A DNA stretch of 59,142 bases from JAYRWD01 sp041918255 (lineage in GTDB: Bacteria > Patescibacteriota > Dojkabacteria > B142 > WJKM01). Positions within the stretch are counted from its first letter, which is position 1, and every line of letters starts with the position of its first letter. The stretch covers positions 1 through 59,142 of the forward strand of contig JAYRWD010000034.1 in assembly GCA_041918255.1 (NCBI GenBank). Direction: 5' to 3'. Positions 36,301-44,983 of this stretch are shown one piece after another. The translations under genes were made by a program, and so were the position numbers. Under the pieces are notes generated by a model. The model ran no database searches and had not been told where the DNA came from. It saw only the letters and a list, made by a program, of their open reading frames with translations.

Positions 36301-36687
36301 TGTATCGCTGAGCGCTTTATCAGTGTTGATGTTTGATTTAAATAAGATTGTAATATTTCCCATATCTTGTCTTGAGGTGGAATACAAAGTATCGATTCCA
36401 GACAGTTCAGACACCTTATCTTCAATGGGTTTAATAATTTTTTCTTCGATCTCATTTGAGTTTGCCCCCGGATAGGGTGCGGTGATCAGAACAACCGGTA
36501 TTTCAATTTGTGGATTAATCTCACGAGGTAAATAAGTATAGGCATTTATGCCGACGTAGATAATCGCAAGAATGAAAAGTATGAGTAGTCTTGGATTCCG
36601 TAATATCTTTCCCATTAAAGACTCACTTAGCTTTGGATCAAATTTTAAGCGTTTGAAATACTTTGATTCGTATTGGTCCTTTTCCAT
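33304..36687 (-). CDS. RND-family efflux transporter (AcrB/CzcA type)
   Basis: An 1127-residue RND pump with the duplicated layout of 12 helices and two large loops. The N-terminus has PVVLITAPYPGANSNEIEEK, as in HAE1/HME transporters. Helix 4 keeps the paired Asp of the proton relay (LALGMLVDDAIVIVSAYSMY). Helix 10 reads GIVVYNGILLMEKIQQN, without the AcrB Lys-940. An extra helical stretch (about 530-590) joins the halves. An adaptor gene is directly upstream, but no outer-membrane channel gene is seen. Substrate is unknown. Such a pump in a presumed single-membrane cell is unusual. Confidence 0.9.
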   Translation of the reverse strand: MEKDQYESKYFKRLKFDPKLSESLMGKILRNPRLLILFILAIIYVGINAYTYLPREINPQIEIPVVLITAPYPGANSNEIEEKIIKPIEDKVSELSGIDTLYSTSRQDMGNITILFKSNINTDKALSDTKAKIDSIRLPNEAKIPIAEKLDFDQIPIRDFALYSNSPINELSIQAVKLKTQLENLPFVSSVNIRGNAQEIIRIELSPDKLQNFNLKPSYITQLFDSNNISLPAGIIKVSDIEYQVTLDNEVDTIEELRRFPISLSGETIGLGDIFNIFFFTDEPYTKVEFFDKSGNSKNAIELSVFKPQGIKIKDSDAAITKEVQNFLKDNPNITYSEITNIGKEINKQFDELDSSFISTVGLVFLVILAFLGIRQALVASLSIPLTFLLTLYAMQLAGLTLNFLTVFSLILALGMLVDDAIVIVSAYSMYKASGRFKNPTEVGLAVFKDFKVPIWTTTITAVWAFLPLLMTTGIIGEFIQSIPVVVITALITSTFIAVFINLPVQVLIEYPMPNRVKLFAKIILGLSLLYYFITRLFLSPTFAFLSTEPNLIQTTAFIFKILVHLLVTFVFIQAYRKRGWLNGIFKSNYYALMVKKMASKIWDEGFINLSTIKTKYAKYLSSILFSKRRSLYVIVLTIIFVSFSFSLLAFGIVKTEFFPSKQAEQILINIKGPSGWTTSQISDRLKSIAKEIAPLHEVSDIIGFSGLNQSSNQSYISQTNYGYLSIKMLPDRKVPDPAFAKQIKDNILSKFDLTSDVLIVGGGGPPAGSDIQVNIFGEDLQVLERLSNEFKSIIVANPNSSNVESSTSSSTGQLTVRLDQYELATRGLSAIEVGSWLRTFLSGTDLGTINTEWQTDSTTIRLESPSDLTLDEIQNIILPSYLGNYNLNEIAQIELLPSPSIIQRQNQQRVVRLTAASQDISSTELYSELKSEFEKVRLEPGYSWTVGGENEENQKATTEILTQMGLAFLLVFATMVLELNSFSKGLLALVVIPLAISGVFVNFAIFQIPLSFPSLIGILSLFGIVVYNGILLMEKIQQNHFIGLDYTEGIVDACVSRLGPILFTTLDSIIGLIPITIADPIWRGLGGAVIAGLTVSGVLVLLVLPSAYKLLFDGTLAAYINKQLLK

Positions 36688-36693
36688 GACAAA

Positions 36694-36699
36694 TTTATA
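36694..36699 (-). promoter_or_regulatory. -10-like box between adaptor and RND genes
   Basis: On the minus strand TATAAA lies 6 nt before the RND ATG and overlaps the TAA stop of the adaptor gene (36695-36697). It could give a separate leaderless pump transcript. No -35 was found, so chance similarity is possible. Confidence 0.25.
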
Positions 36700-38296
36700 T
36701 TATGGAAGTAGTTTCCGAAGAAAAGTCAGCTGAATTAGACTCTATGGCATTATCATCCTCGAGTGTGGTGGGATTGTGTGGTTCTGTTTCAGCTTCATTT
36801 TGGACTAAACGGGGTATTACTTTTATATTTTCTTGGATATCCCTGTCAGTAACAATGAGATCGCCCTCTATCAGTCCTGATAACACATGAATTACATCCC
36901 CCAAAATCTCGCCAGTCGTGATTTGCTTGATACTAGTAGTCCCATTTGAAATCAAAAAAACGTAGCTTTGTGAAGCGGATCGGTGAACGCTATCTAGGGG
37001 TATATAGAGATTATTATTCCTCGAATTTTTACTAAAAAGGACTGGAAGTTTTATTTTGACGGAAGTGCCTATTCTGAGTAATCCTTTGAGCGAATCTTCT
37101 GGAATTAAAATCACTTCGTGAAAGACTCCGTCTGTAGGGACGTTAGCAACGTGTGCAATATCAGCTTTGTAATTCGCCCCTTTATATGTGATGGTTGCGA
37201 CATCATCTCTAACTAAATTCTCTGCGATTTCTGGAGCAATTTTTACCTTGAGCTGTGGATTGGGCTTTCCAGCAATAAACATTAGGGGCTCTCCGGGGTT
37301 GATATATTGATTTTCCCTCACATAAATTTTCTCAATGACCCCATCTAGTGGTGATTCAGGATTAGTTATTTTTTCATTTGCTCGGGCTACTTTCAGGGAA
37401 ATCTCGGATAGATCTACATTCAGACGGGCAATTTGTATCTGAGTCTCGACTTGTTTTGTAGTAAGTTCATTTGTGATCTCCGAGATAGCTTTAATTGGCG
37501 AATTGGATCCAAGTTGATATTCTAATAAATCATGTGTGGATTCTAGTTGTGCTAATGTCGTTTTGTAATTATTGAATAACTGTTCTTGCTGATTTTTTTG
37601 TAAATCGTTTTGTAAAAGTGCTTGGTCAGCTTGGAAAGGAGTAATTTCATTGTTTTGCAACGCAAGATTGATTGTATCCTCAAAATCATCGATATTGTTA
37701 ATTATTGAAGCAATTTCATCTATTGTATCTTCGGTACGCGATATTTGAAGTTTAATGTTATCCAAATCAATTTCGGATAGTTGCTGACGTTCATAAAAGT
37801 CATCAAGGGACTCATCTGCAAGATCAATATTCTCATTTTTTGTGTCTGTGAGCGAGGATAAATTGAATTGAGCAAGCTCAAGTTGTTTTTCAGCCATATC
37901 AACTTGCAAGTCTGCAAGGGATTGGTCGGAGTAATTAGATGAAATTGCTAATAAATTCGTATCAGTGCTTACATCATCACCTGCAGATACATCTATATTG
38001 CTGATAATTCCTGGCATTAGGGATACAATAATGGCATAATTACCATTTTCGACGGTTGCAATCGCACTTGTAGTAAAGGAATTGCTGCCTACAGTAAAAA
38101 TGTCGACAGATTTTATAACTGATTCGGATTTTAAAGTGGTTTCGGTTGGTAGTTGTAGATTTACAGCGTTGTCTAAATAAGAATAAGTTATAATTAGTGT
38201 GCAGGCTAGTAATATTAACAAGACACGTTTATAGCGCCGATACCACATAAGAAACTTTTTCATAATAGATTCTGCCGAATTAACATTTTTTGGCAT
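36695..38296 (-). CDS. Membrane fusion (adaptor) protein of the RND pump
   Basis: A 533-residue HlyD/MFP-type protein. It has one N-terminal helix (about residues 22-42, KRVLLILLACTLIITYSYL), a split lipoyl-like domain (IVSLMPGIISNIDVSAGDDV early and GVIEKIYVRENQYINPGEPL late), a long alpha-hairpin between them (about 120-310), and a C-terminal beta-barrel with IKQITTGEILGDVIHVLSGL. It links the RND pump to the exterior. The C-terminal tail is acidic and Ser-rich. It is followed immediately by the pump gene (7-nt gap). Confidence 0.82.
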   Translation of the reverse strand: MPKNVNSAESIMKKFLMWYRRYKRVLLILLACTLIITYSYLDNAVNLQLPTETTLKSESVIKSVDIFTVGSNSFTTSAIATVENGNYAIIVSLMPGIISNIDVSAGDDVSTDTNLLAISSNYSDQSLADLQVDMAEKQLELAQFNLSSLTDTKNENIDLADESLDDFYERQQLSEIDLDNIKLQISRTEDTIDEIASIINNIDDFEDTINLALQNNEITPFQADQALLQNDLQKNQQEQLFNNYKTTLAQLESTHDLLEYQLGSNSPIKAISEITNELTTKQVETQIQIARLNVDLSEISLKVARANEKITNPESPLDGVIEKIYVRENQYINPGEPLMFIAGKPNPQLKVKIAPEIAENLVRDDVATITYKGANYKADIAHVANVPTDGVFHEVILIPEDSLKGLLRIGTSVKIKLPVLFSKNSRNNNLYIPLDSVHRSASQSYVFLISNGTTSIKQITTGEILGDVIHVLSGLIEGDLIVTDRDIQENIKVIPRLVQNEAETEPHNPTTLEDDNAIESNSADFSSETTSII

Positions 38297-38622
38297 AGGA
38301 ATTTACGAAACTCATTGGGGCAGTTGAGCTTATCTGTATCAAAATGAAAAGCATCGAATTATAGCAGAAATACCATGATATATTCATCTCAAAAACTCTT
38401 GCGGTGTTATAGTCACCTTTTCAGTTACAAGCAAGTTCTTTCAAACAAATTACGGGCAGTAGGTAACTGCCTGTGTAGTATATTTATCTTATTGGTCGCC
38501 CTGGAAACATATGATTTGTAGGGACTTTACGATCTGCTAGTTGTAAATTTGCGGGTTAGGTATACAATATATTTATACCCAATAATGGGTTGTGATTTAT
38601 ATTATATATAAAACAAAATAAT
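38297..38622. other. Divergent intergenic region between adaptor and htrA genes
   Basis: This 326-nt gap separates two divergently transcribed genes. It holds a GGCAGT-AGGTA-ACTGCC hairpin (38555-38571), the htrA promoter (38541-38568) and palindromes around it. A TATA-type run just before the htrA ATG (38603-38612) is also seen. No ORF or tRNA was found. Confidence 0.5.
38541..38590 (+). promoter_or_regulatory. htrA promoter with overlapping palindromes
   Basis: TTGTAA (38541-38546) and TACAAT (38563-38568) are 16 nt apart. The -10 region lies inside GGTATA...TATACC (38559-38564 and 38574-38579), which could be a repressor site, and the expected leader starts with ACCCA-ATAA-TGGGT (38577-38590), a small hairpin. 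The leader to the ATG at 38623 would be about 48 nt, longer than is usual in this window, so control at this gene is plausible. Confidence 0.45.
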
Positions 38623-39834
38623 ATGAGACAGAAATTTTTAGCAAGCTTTGCGCTCATAATTATCTTATTGGCAAGCTTTATTGCAGGTATGCTAGGTGGA
38701 TTATTTGGAGATTCTTTGAAGGCTAGGTTAGGCATTTCAAAGCAAGCTTCGAATGAATCGAGAAGAATTGAGCTGATGAACAAAGATGAATTGACAACGG
38801 AAGTAGTCGCGCAGGCGAAACAAGCTGTTGTAAGTGTTATTATTTCAAAAGATCTTCCAGTTTACGAGAAATATTTTTTTAATCCGTTTGGAAATGATTC
38901 TAATGGTTTTTTCAATTTTCAAATACCCAGTCGTAGGCAAATCGGACAAGAGGAGCGCCAAGTTGGTGCGGGGAGTGGTTTTTTGGTCACAAGTGACGGA
39001 TATATCATTACAAATAGGCATGTGGTAAGTGATAGCGAAGCTGAATATACTGTGATTCTCAATGACGAACGAAAGTTTAAAGCGACAGTTATAGCTAGAG
39101 ATAACTTTTTAGATATAGCAGTGTTAAAAATTGACGCAAAAGATTTACCTTTTATTGAACTTGGTGATTCAGATAATCTAAGGGTAGGGCAGAGTGTATT
39201 GGCTATTGGCAATACGTTAGGTGAATTTTCAAATACAGTAAGTTCGGGTATCATCTCGGGGCTTTATCGTTCGGTTTTAGCTGGTTCGGAGGCAACGGGC
39301 GAGACAGAGTCGTTACTTGATCTTTTGCAAACTGATGCGTCAATAAGTCCTGGTAATTCCGGTGGTCCACTCATCAATCTTGAAGGTAAAGCTATAGGAG
39401 TCAATGTGGCTGTAAGTCTGGAAGGTGAAAATGTCGGTTTCGCGATTCCTGCTAAACCAGTTCAAAAAATAATCGATTCGGTAATCAAGAATGGTAAGAT
39501 AGTAAGACCGTTTCTTGGGGTTCGATATATACAAATCACTCAGTTGCTACAGGAAAAAAATGGACTTGAATATGACTATGGGGCTTTAGTAGTTCGGGGC
39601 TCTAGTCCTGAAGATATAGCTGTTTTACCTGGTAGTCCAGCGGATAAGGCAGGTATTGTAGAAAATGACATTATTTTGGAGATTAATGGAGTGAAGCTCG
39701 ATAGCAAAACAAGTTTACAAAACGAGATACAAAAATTTGATGTGGGTGATAAAGTTAACTTGAAGATATTCTCGAAATCGGTAGAGAAAAGCGTAACGGT
39801 TACTCTAGAGCAAAGTAAGGGAACGCAATCATAA
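38623..39834 (+). CDS. htrA: HtrA/DegP-type serine protease with PDZ domain
   Basis: A 403-residue membrane-anchored protease for damaged envelope proteins. One N-terminal helix (residues 4-27) is followed by a trypsin-like domain with all three catalytic residues: His in YIITNRHVVS, Asp in DIAVLKI and Ser in SPGNSGGPLINLEGKAIGVN. A PDZ domain (about 300-400) has PGSPADKAGIVENDIILEIN. The layout is that of Gram-positive HtrA. The upstream palindromes suggest regulated expression. Confidence 0.94.
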   Translation: MRQKFLASFALIIILLASFIAGMLGGLFGDSLKARLGISKQASNESRRIELMNKDELTTEVVAQAKQAVVSVIISKDLPVYEKYFFNPFGNDSNGFFNFQIPSRRQIGQEERQVGAGSGFLVTSDGYIITNRHVVSDSEAEYTVILNDERKFKATVIARDNFLDIAVLKIDAKDLPFIELGDSDNLRVGQSVLAIGNTLGEFSNTVSSGIISGLYRSVLAGSEATGETESLLDLLQTDASISPGNSGGPLINLEGKAIGVNVAVSLEGENVGFAIPAKPVQKIIDSVIKNGKIVRPFLGVRYIQITQLLQEKNGLEYDYGALVVRGSSPEDIAVLPGSPADKAGIVENDIILEINGVKLDSKTSLQNEIQKFDVGDKVNLKIFSKSVEKSVTVTLEQSKGTQS

Positions 39835-40019
39835 ATGTTGAAATAAGGTGTACAGATAAAGTCCCTTTCGAGAAGGAAATTGTAATAAATTCATTTACTG
39901 AGAAAGTCATGATTGATTTGTTCGAATACGGGGTATGAGTGTTATTCGACAGAGTAGTTGTTTTGCCCTAGGAGATTCCATATCTAAAAACTTGTTCAAT
40001 ATCAAATTTTATTAACGCA

Positions 40020-42170
40020 GTGAGCGATTTTTTTTCTTCACCAATTGCAGGCGATATTGTAGGTTTAAGTGTGATAATTTGCGCTCATTTTTTTCTTACC
40101 CTCGCTAGCGCACCATTTGCTTCGTTTCTGTTTGGTAATTGGAAAGATCAGGGTATTGCTTTTTCAGGTATCGTCGGGTGGCTTATAGTTGCGTATGTTT
40201 GGTTTCTAGGTACGACTATTGGTATCTTGACGCTCGAGCGAAAGTTTTTATTCCTGCTTTGTTTTGTGTGGCTGATATTTAACTTTTGGATATATCTTCA
40301 TACAAAGAAATTTAAGTTTGACAAGGAATATTGCAAAAAGTTTGCATGGAATTTAATTGGATTTTCTGCGTTGCTATTTTTTTGGTATTGGGTAAAAGGA
40401 CATTCTCCAGAACTTTATCAAATTGAACGATTCATGGATTTTGGGATTTTAAGAGTATTAGAAAATTCAAGGACTTTGCCGATTGAAACAATGTGGTTCG
40501 TTCAAGATAAACTTAACTATTATTATTTCGGACATTTTATCGGACATACGCTTTTAACCTTTACAGGTATACCCCTAGAAAGAGGATTTTTTATCTTAGT
40601 CATATGGCTTTACGCTTCCATTGGTTTGGGGATCATTTCTTGTGCTAAAGAAATCGCCTCTGCTATATTTCGCTCTAGCTTACTAGCGAACATTTCGGCT
40701 TTTATTTCATGGTTTGAGTGCATGTTTGCAGGTACTTTTCATATTATCTATTGGATGGGGTTGTCGTTGCGAGGTGTTCTTGCTAATCTAGCTGGTAATT
40801 CCACTGGTATTGCGAGTGATTTCTTAATGCGTATGACCTCAATACTTCCTAGTAAAGCTTATTGGTATGCCGATGCGACAAGATTTATAAGTGGCACCAT
40901 AACAGAAATGCCGATCTATGCTTTTCTCGTAGCCGAGATTCATGCGCATGTATTTGGATTTCTATTTGGGATTTTAGCTTTAGCTGTCTGTATTGCAATT
41001 TGGAAAGAAGGAAAAGAGAGATTTACCTTATTATCCCCAATTATACTGATTATCCCACTAATTTTAGGTGGCGCATATATGGCGAATTCATGGGACGCCC
41101 TTACTCTGGGTGTGCTGATTGTCACATGTCTCATAGTTAAATATCGCGAAGATTTTCTGAAACATCCTTCAAGGTTTTTACTTAATTTAATTTGTATCCC
41201 TTTACTTTCATATTTAGTGGCTCTGCCATGGAGTTATTATTTCATCGTTCCTGTTTCTGGGCAGCAAGGGTTTATCGGTCTAGTTCAGCATGTTTCAAAT
41301 CCATATCAGTGGTTTCTTTACTGGGGAGGATTTATGATCTTACTTTTGCCTTATGTGATATTTGTACTCAAGAAGAATGGGATTAAACTATTCACGGCAA
41401 CCAATCAAGATAATCATTGGCATCTTTTCAATTTGACCATTATTGGGTTGGGATTGTTCTTTCTCTTGCTGGTTGAGGTTGTATATTTTCGGGATATTTT
41501 AAAAGATGGTGAATGGTACAGGGCAAATACAGTCTTTAAAATTTCAAATCAAGTTTGGGTTTGGTTTGCTGTTATCTCGGGTGCTAGTTTGATATATCTT
41601 TTGCTCGGAATTAAAAGAAAGGTTGTCGTTATTACAGTTTTTATTTTCGTACTGTCCACACTACTGATGCAAGGTCTATATGGTTATAAGATTATTAATC
41701 AAGTCATCGGTGCAAGAGAATTCACGGGTGTGTCGACAGGCTTAGATTGGTTCCGTGATAAATATCCTGACGATTACGCAGCATATATTTATCTTGATAC
41801 CCTACGCCAACAAGACATAAAGCATGATGTCTTGCCGAGAATAGTTGAAGCGGAGGGCGATAGCTTCCAAGATTACAATTTTTTCTCTACGTTTCTTGGT
41901 TGGCCAACTCTATTAGGCTGGTATGGTCATGAGTGGACATGGAGAGGAACAAACAAAGATCTGGAAACGCGTAAGGCGATTGTCCGAAATATTTACACCG
42001 ATCAAAATGAAACTCAGACAAAAGAAAAATTACACGAGTTCTCGGTGAAATATCTAATTTTGGGAACAATTGAACGAGAACGATATGGGGAAATTAATGA
42101 GTCTAAACTGTTGCGCATGGGAAAGGTAATATTTGAACAGAACAAAGTAAAAATAATTGAGGTGGATTAG
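40020..42170 (+). CDS. DUF2298 ('YYY') polytopic membrane protein
   Basis: A 716-residue protein with about 12-14 membrane helices, starting at GTG 40020 (TATTAA lies 4 nt before). The segment PELYQIERFMDFGILRVLEN, then LNYYYFGHFIGHTL, is the signature of DUF2298, known from Chloroflexi, archaea and CPR. The layout of an acidic first loop and a C-terminal outside domain resembles GT-C-type glycosyltransferases, so transfer of sugars from lipid carriers is a reasonable guess. The function is not established. Confidence 0.85.
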   Translation: MSDFFSSPIAGDIVGLSVIICAHFFLTLASAPFASFLFGNWKDQGIAFSGIVGWLIVAYVWFLGTTIGILTLERKFLFLLCFVWLIFNFWIYLHTKKFKFDKEYCKKFAWNLIGFSALLFFWYWVKGHSPELYQIERFMDFGILRVLENSRTLPIETMWFVQDKLNYYYFGHFIGHTLLTFTGIPLERGFFILVIWLYASIGLGIISCAKEIASAIFRSSLLANISAFISWFECMFAGTFHIIYWMGLSLRGVLANLAGNSTGIASDFLMRMTSILPSKAYWYADATRFISGTITEMPIYAFLVAEIHAHVFGFLFGILALAVCIAIWKEGKERFTLLSPIILIIPLILGGAYMANSWDALTLGVLIVTCLIVKYREDFLKHPSRFLLNLICIPLLSYLVALPWSYYFIVPVSGQQGFIGLVQHVSNPYQWFLYWGGFMILLLPYVIFVLKKNGIKLFTATNQDNHWHLFNLTIIGLGLFFLLLVEVVYFRDILKDGEWYRANTVFKISNQVWVWFAVISGASLIYLLLGIKRKVVVITVFIFVLSTLLMQGLYGYKIINQVIGAREFTGVSTGLDWFRDKYPDDYAAYIYLDTLRQQDIKHDVLPRIVEAEGDSFQDYNFFSTFLGWPTLLGWYGHEWTWRGTNKDLETRKAIVRNIYTDQNETQTKEKLHEFSVKYLILGTIERERYGEINESKLLRMGKVIFEQNKVKIIEVD

Positions 42171-42235
42171 CATTTACTGAAGATAAATTGTTTAATTGCT
42201 ATTCCCATTGTTTACTTAAATGCGAGTGAATAATA

Positions 42236-43558
42236 TTATTCCATGTCAGATATCATCATCTGAGCAACTTTTCGACCTTCACGCACTGCAAAATTGATAC
42301 CTCTGTCTTCGGGAAAAATTTGACTAAAATTCGATAAATACAAATTCTTGATGGGGGTTCTCGTGTCAGGAATTTGTTCTCTGTATCTAAGAATCGGAAC
42401 ATGTTGCGCATTGGTAAATTTATGAATTTTCGTTTGTTTGACTTGTGAAGATTCAAATTTTGGCCAAACTTTTTTTAACATCCCAAGCCACTCTTGGGCG
42501 AGTTGCTTTTCCTCCATTTGGAAATAAACATTGTCATGTGGCAAATATGAAGCCAGATAGTATATGTAGTTACCTCCGTACCATTCTATTGGAGCAAAGG
42601 CTGTATGGTGTATACAAACGATAAATGGAAATTTGCTGTCATTAATATTCGTCCAGTAATAATCGGATAAGTTTTGGCTAGAAACAAAAATGAGCGTTAT
42701 CGCTCCTAAATAGTGGATATTATTTATTTTTTGCATAAATGGTCCTGATGGCATTAGATGAGGAAAAAGCTTTGTGATAGTTGCATTTGGGGCGGCGACT
42801 AGTATTGAATCAAAATGTAGGTCGGGTTTACCATTATGTCCAATGATAAATTCATTTTTTCTTATCTCGATATTTGTTATATGGCATTTTGTTTTAATAG
42901 TACATCCCTGTTTTTGTAATTTACTCGTAAGCACTTGAACTATTTCAGAAAAACTATTCTTCGGATACCCAAACACCGCACCATTTTTTGAATTGGCCCG
43001 CACATGGAGTCTTGCCCATAACCAAGCCATTGAAATTGTTGAGCTGTAATTGTGGAACTTACCTTGAAGCAATGGCTTCCAGATCGCAGGGAACGCTGAT
43101 TTCCCATTCCATCTTTCTAACCATTTAAACGCACTTATATTGTCTAAGTTTCTCCAATTGTTTTGTAGTTTGAGATAAAGGATAACCAAGCCGGTTCGTA
43201 TTCTTGCAATTAAGCCGATTGGGGTAAACTTTAGTAAATCGATCGCAGAGGAGAAAGGATAACTTAGACCGTTCATAAATATTGCTGTCTTCGCTGGCAA
43301 CCATTTAATTTTTTCCTTCAGTCCAAGCTGATCAATAAGTTCTAGAATGTATTTATCAGTTTCAAATAGATGATGATATGCATTCTCAATCGGGTATCCA
43401 AGAATATGCTCACCATTCGCAAGACCTCCAAGAGTATCTGCTTTTTCAATTATTGTAACTGAATAACCCGCTTTGCTCAGATCTAATGCCGCAGTTAAGC
43501 CTGTAAAACCACCACCGATAATTGCTATTCGTTTTTTATGTAAAGGGTTACTCTGCAT
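42236..43558 (-). CDS. FAD/NAD(P)-dependent oxidoreductase (amine oxidase/protoporphyrinogen oxidase-like)
   Basis: A 440-residue flavoprotein. The dinucleotide-binding motif IAIIGGGFTGLTAALDLSKA is followed by VTIIEKADTLGGLANG, and the C-terminus has LYLSNFSQIFPEDRGINFAV, where the flavin-binding helix is expected. Members of this group often sit in polysaccharide or lipid gene clusters. The exact substrate is unknown. Neighbouring GtrA and GtrB-type genes suggest envelope glycan or polyprenol chemistry. Start overlaps gtrA's end by 11 nt. Confidence 0.75.
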   Translation of the reverse strand: MQSNPLHKKRIAIIGGGFTGLTAALDLSKAGYSVTIIEKADTLGGLANGEHILGYPIENAYHHLFETDKYILELIDQLGLKEKIKWLPAKTAIFMNGLSYPFSSAIDLLKFTPIGLIARIRTGLVILYLKLQNNWRNLDNISAFKWLERWNGKSAFPAIWKPLLQGKFHNYSSTISMAWLWARLHVRANSKNGAVFGYPKNSFSEIVQVLTSKLQKQGCTIKTKCHITNIEIRKNEFIIGHNGKPDLHFDSILVAAPNATITKLFPHLMPSGPFMQKINNIHYLGAITLIFVSSQNLSDYYWTNINDSKFPFIVCIHHTAFAPIEWYGGNYIYYLASYLPHDNVYFQMEEKQLAQEWLGMLKKVWPKFESSQVKQTKIHKFTNAQHVPILRYREQIPDTRTPIKNLYLSNFSQIFPEDRGINFAVREGRKVAQMMISDME

Positions 43559-43988
43559 TAAATTTATGACTGAAGGTCCACGTTCGGTTTAGCACATATT
43601 GGGTCATTGCTGAAAAGCTTATCGCGACGATCTTCACATAGAGAGGTAAAAAATCTAGTTTTTTTACCCCGAGCCATATTATTATGTTGGAAATTAATAA
43701 TCCGAATAATGCTATGCTACTAAATCGAAAAAGTCTTTTTTTTGAAAGTGAATATTTGAAATTTATAAATGAGTTGAGGGTAAAGCTTATCAACACCCCT
43801 ACTATTACTCCGAGGGTATTAGCCAATAAAATGTCTACTCTTATTGACTTCAGCATAACAAAAAAAACACTTGTGTCAGCAGATGCCGCTATTATTCCTA
43901 TGATTCCATAGTAAAACAGAAAACGCAGCTCTTTGAAGGTCTGTCTTCTAAGACTAATGGTAAAGTTGTGATTAAATCTTTTTTTCAT
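43548..43988 (-). CDS. GtrA-family membrane protein
   Basis: A 146-residue protein with four helices in the GtrA/DPMS pattern: FLFYYGIIGIIAASADTSVF, then a NTLGVIVGVLISFTLNSFIN helix with the N-x-x-x-x-F segment, and a final helix ending QYVLNRTWTF. GtrA proteins help flip or transfer polyprenol-linked sugars. It overlaps the adjacent glycosyltransferase by 17 nt. Confidence 0.85.
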   Translation of the reverse strand: MKKRFNHNFTISLRRQTFKELRFLFYYGIIGIIAASADTSVFFVMLKSIRVDILLANTLGVIVGVLISFTLNSFINFKYSLSKKRLFRFSSIALFGLLISNIIIWLGVKKLDFLPLYVKIVAISFSAMTQYVLNRTWTFSHKFNAE

Positions 43989-44955
43989 ATTCTTGTGTTG
44001 AGTTTTTTTTCGGCGCGCTTATTGACTCGATTATGTATAGAGGACGTCTCAGAACCTCATTATAAATTCTGCCAATGTAAGATCCGATGATGCCTAAAAT
44101 GATAATTTGGATACCGCCAATAAATAAAACTGATAAAACCAAGGTAGTCCATCCGGGTACCGTGAGCTCAGGGTGAAAAAATCTCATATAGACCGCATAG
44201 ATGATTCCTGTCAAGCTAAAGAAAGCCACTAGAAGACCAAACTCGCTTATAATTTTTAATGGTATTGTAGAAAAACCTGTAATAGCGTCAACGGATAGTT
44301 TTAGCATTTTACGAAAGGGGTATTTTGTATATCCGCTTTTACGCTCATTTCTATCTATCAATATCGAGGTTTGTTTAAATCCGATATAGCTAATCATTCC
44401 TCGGACAAATCTATTCCTTTCTTTTAGTCTTAAAAATTCGGAAACTACCTCGTTACTTAGTAATCGAAAATCACCCACATCCTCTTCGATCGGAATATCA
44501 GATAAACGATTTAGTAACCTGTAAAAGACAAGAGCCGAAAATTTTTTAAATAAGCCGTCTTCTCGAGATCTACGTTTCGCGTTTACTACTTTGAATCCTT
44601 TTTGCCATTGGTAAATTAGCTCAGCGCATGCCTCCGGAGGATCTTGCAAATCAGTATCCATAACGATGACTGCATCTCCTTTTGATTGAACGAGCCCGGC
44701 TGTGATTGCAGCCTGGTGACCGAAATTCCTTGAAAAGTTAATTATACTAATGTCCGAATACTTGGTTTGCAAATTGGCTAAGATTGCAGACGATTTATCT
44801 GTACTCCCATCATTGATATAAATATACTCGAACACGTATTCATTAAACCTATCTAAGGTAGATCTAAGCCTGAGATTTAATTCTTCTAAGTTATTTTCTT
44901 CATTGCAAACAGGTAGAACAATGGAAACCATTTGTTGTTTGAAATGTTGTTCCAT
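43972..44955 (-). CDS. GtrB/DPM1-type glycosyltransferase (GT2)
   Basis: A 327-residue GT2 enzyme that loads a sugar on undecaprenyl phosphate. It has IVLPVCNEENNLEELNLRLR, the YIYINDGSTDKS motif, NFSRNFGHQAAITAGLVQSK, the metal-binding VMDTDLQDPPE, and VGDFRLLSNEVV. Two C-terminal helices anchor it (about 235-260 and 268-295). It fits the GtrA/GtrB pair with the next gene. Confidence 0.9.
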   Translation of the reverse strand: MEQHFKQQMVSIVLPVCNEENNLEELNLRLRSTLDRFNEYVFEYIYINDGSTDKSSAILANLQTKYSDISIINFSRNFGHQAAITAGLVQSKGDAVIVMDTDLQDPPEACAELIYQWQKGFKVVNAKRRSREDGLFKKFSALVFYRLLNRLSDIPIEEDVGDFRLLSNEVVSEFLRLKERNRFVRGMISYIGFKQTSILIDRNERKSGYTKYPFRKMLKLSVDAITGFSTIPLKIISEFGLLVAFFSLTGIIYAVYMRFFHPELTVPGWTTLVLSVLFIGGIQIIILGIIGSYIGRIYNEVLRRPLYIIESISAPKKNSTQEYEKKI

Positions 44956-44983
44956 AAAGTATCCAATAATATATTAGTTTCGA

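Noticed and set aside
40862..41140. 92-codon ORF inside the DUF2298 gene
   Set aside because: It overlaps conserved membrane helices in another frame and has a composition rich in Cys, Ser and Arg typical of shadow ORFs.
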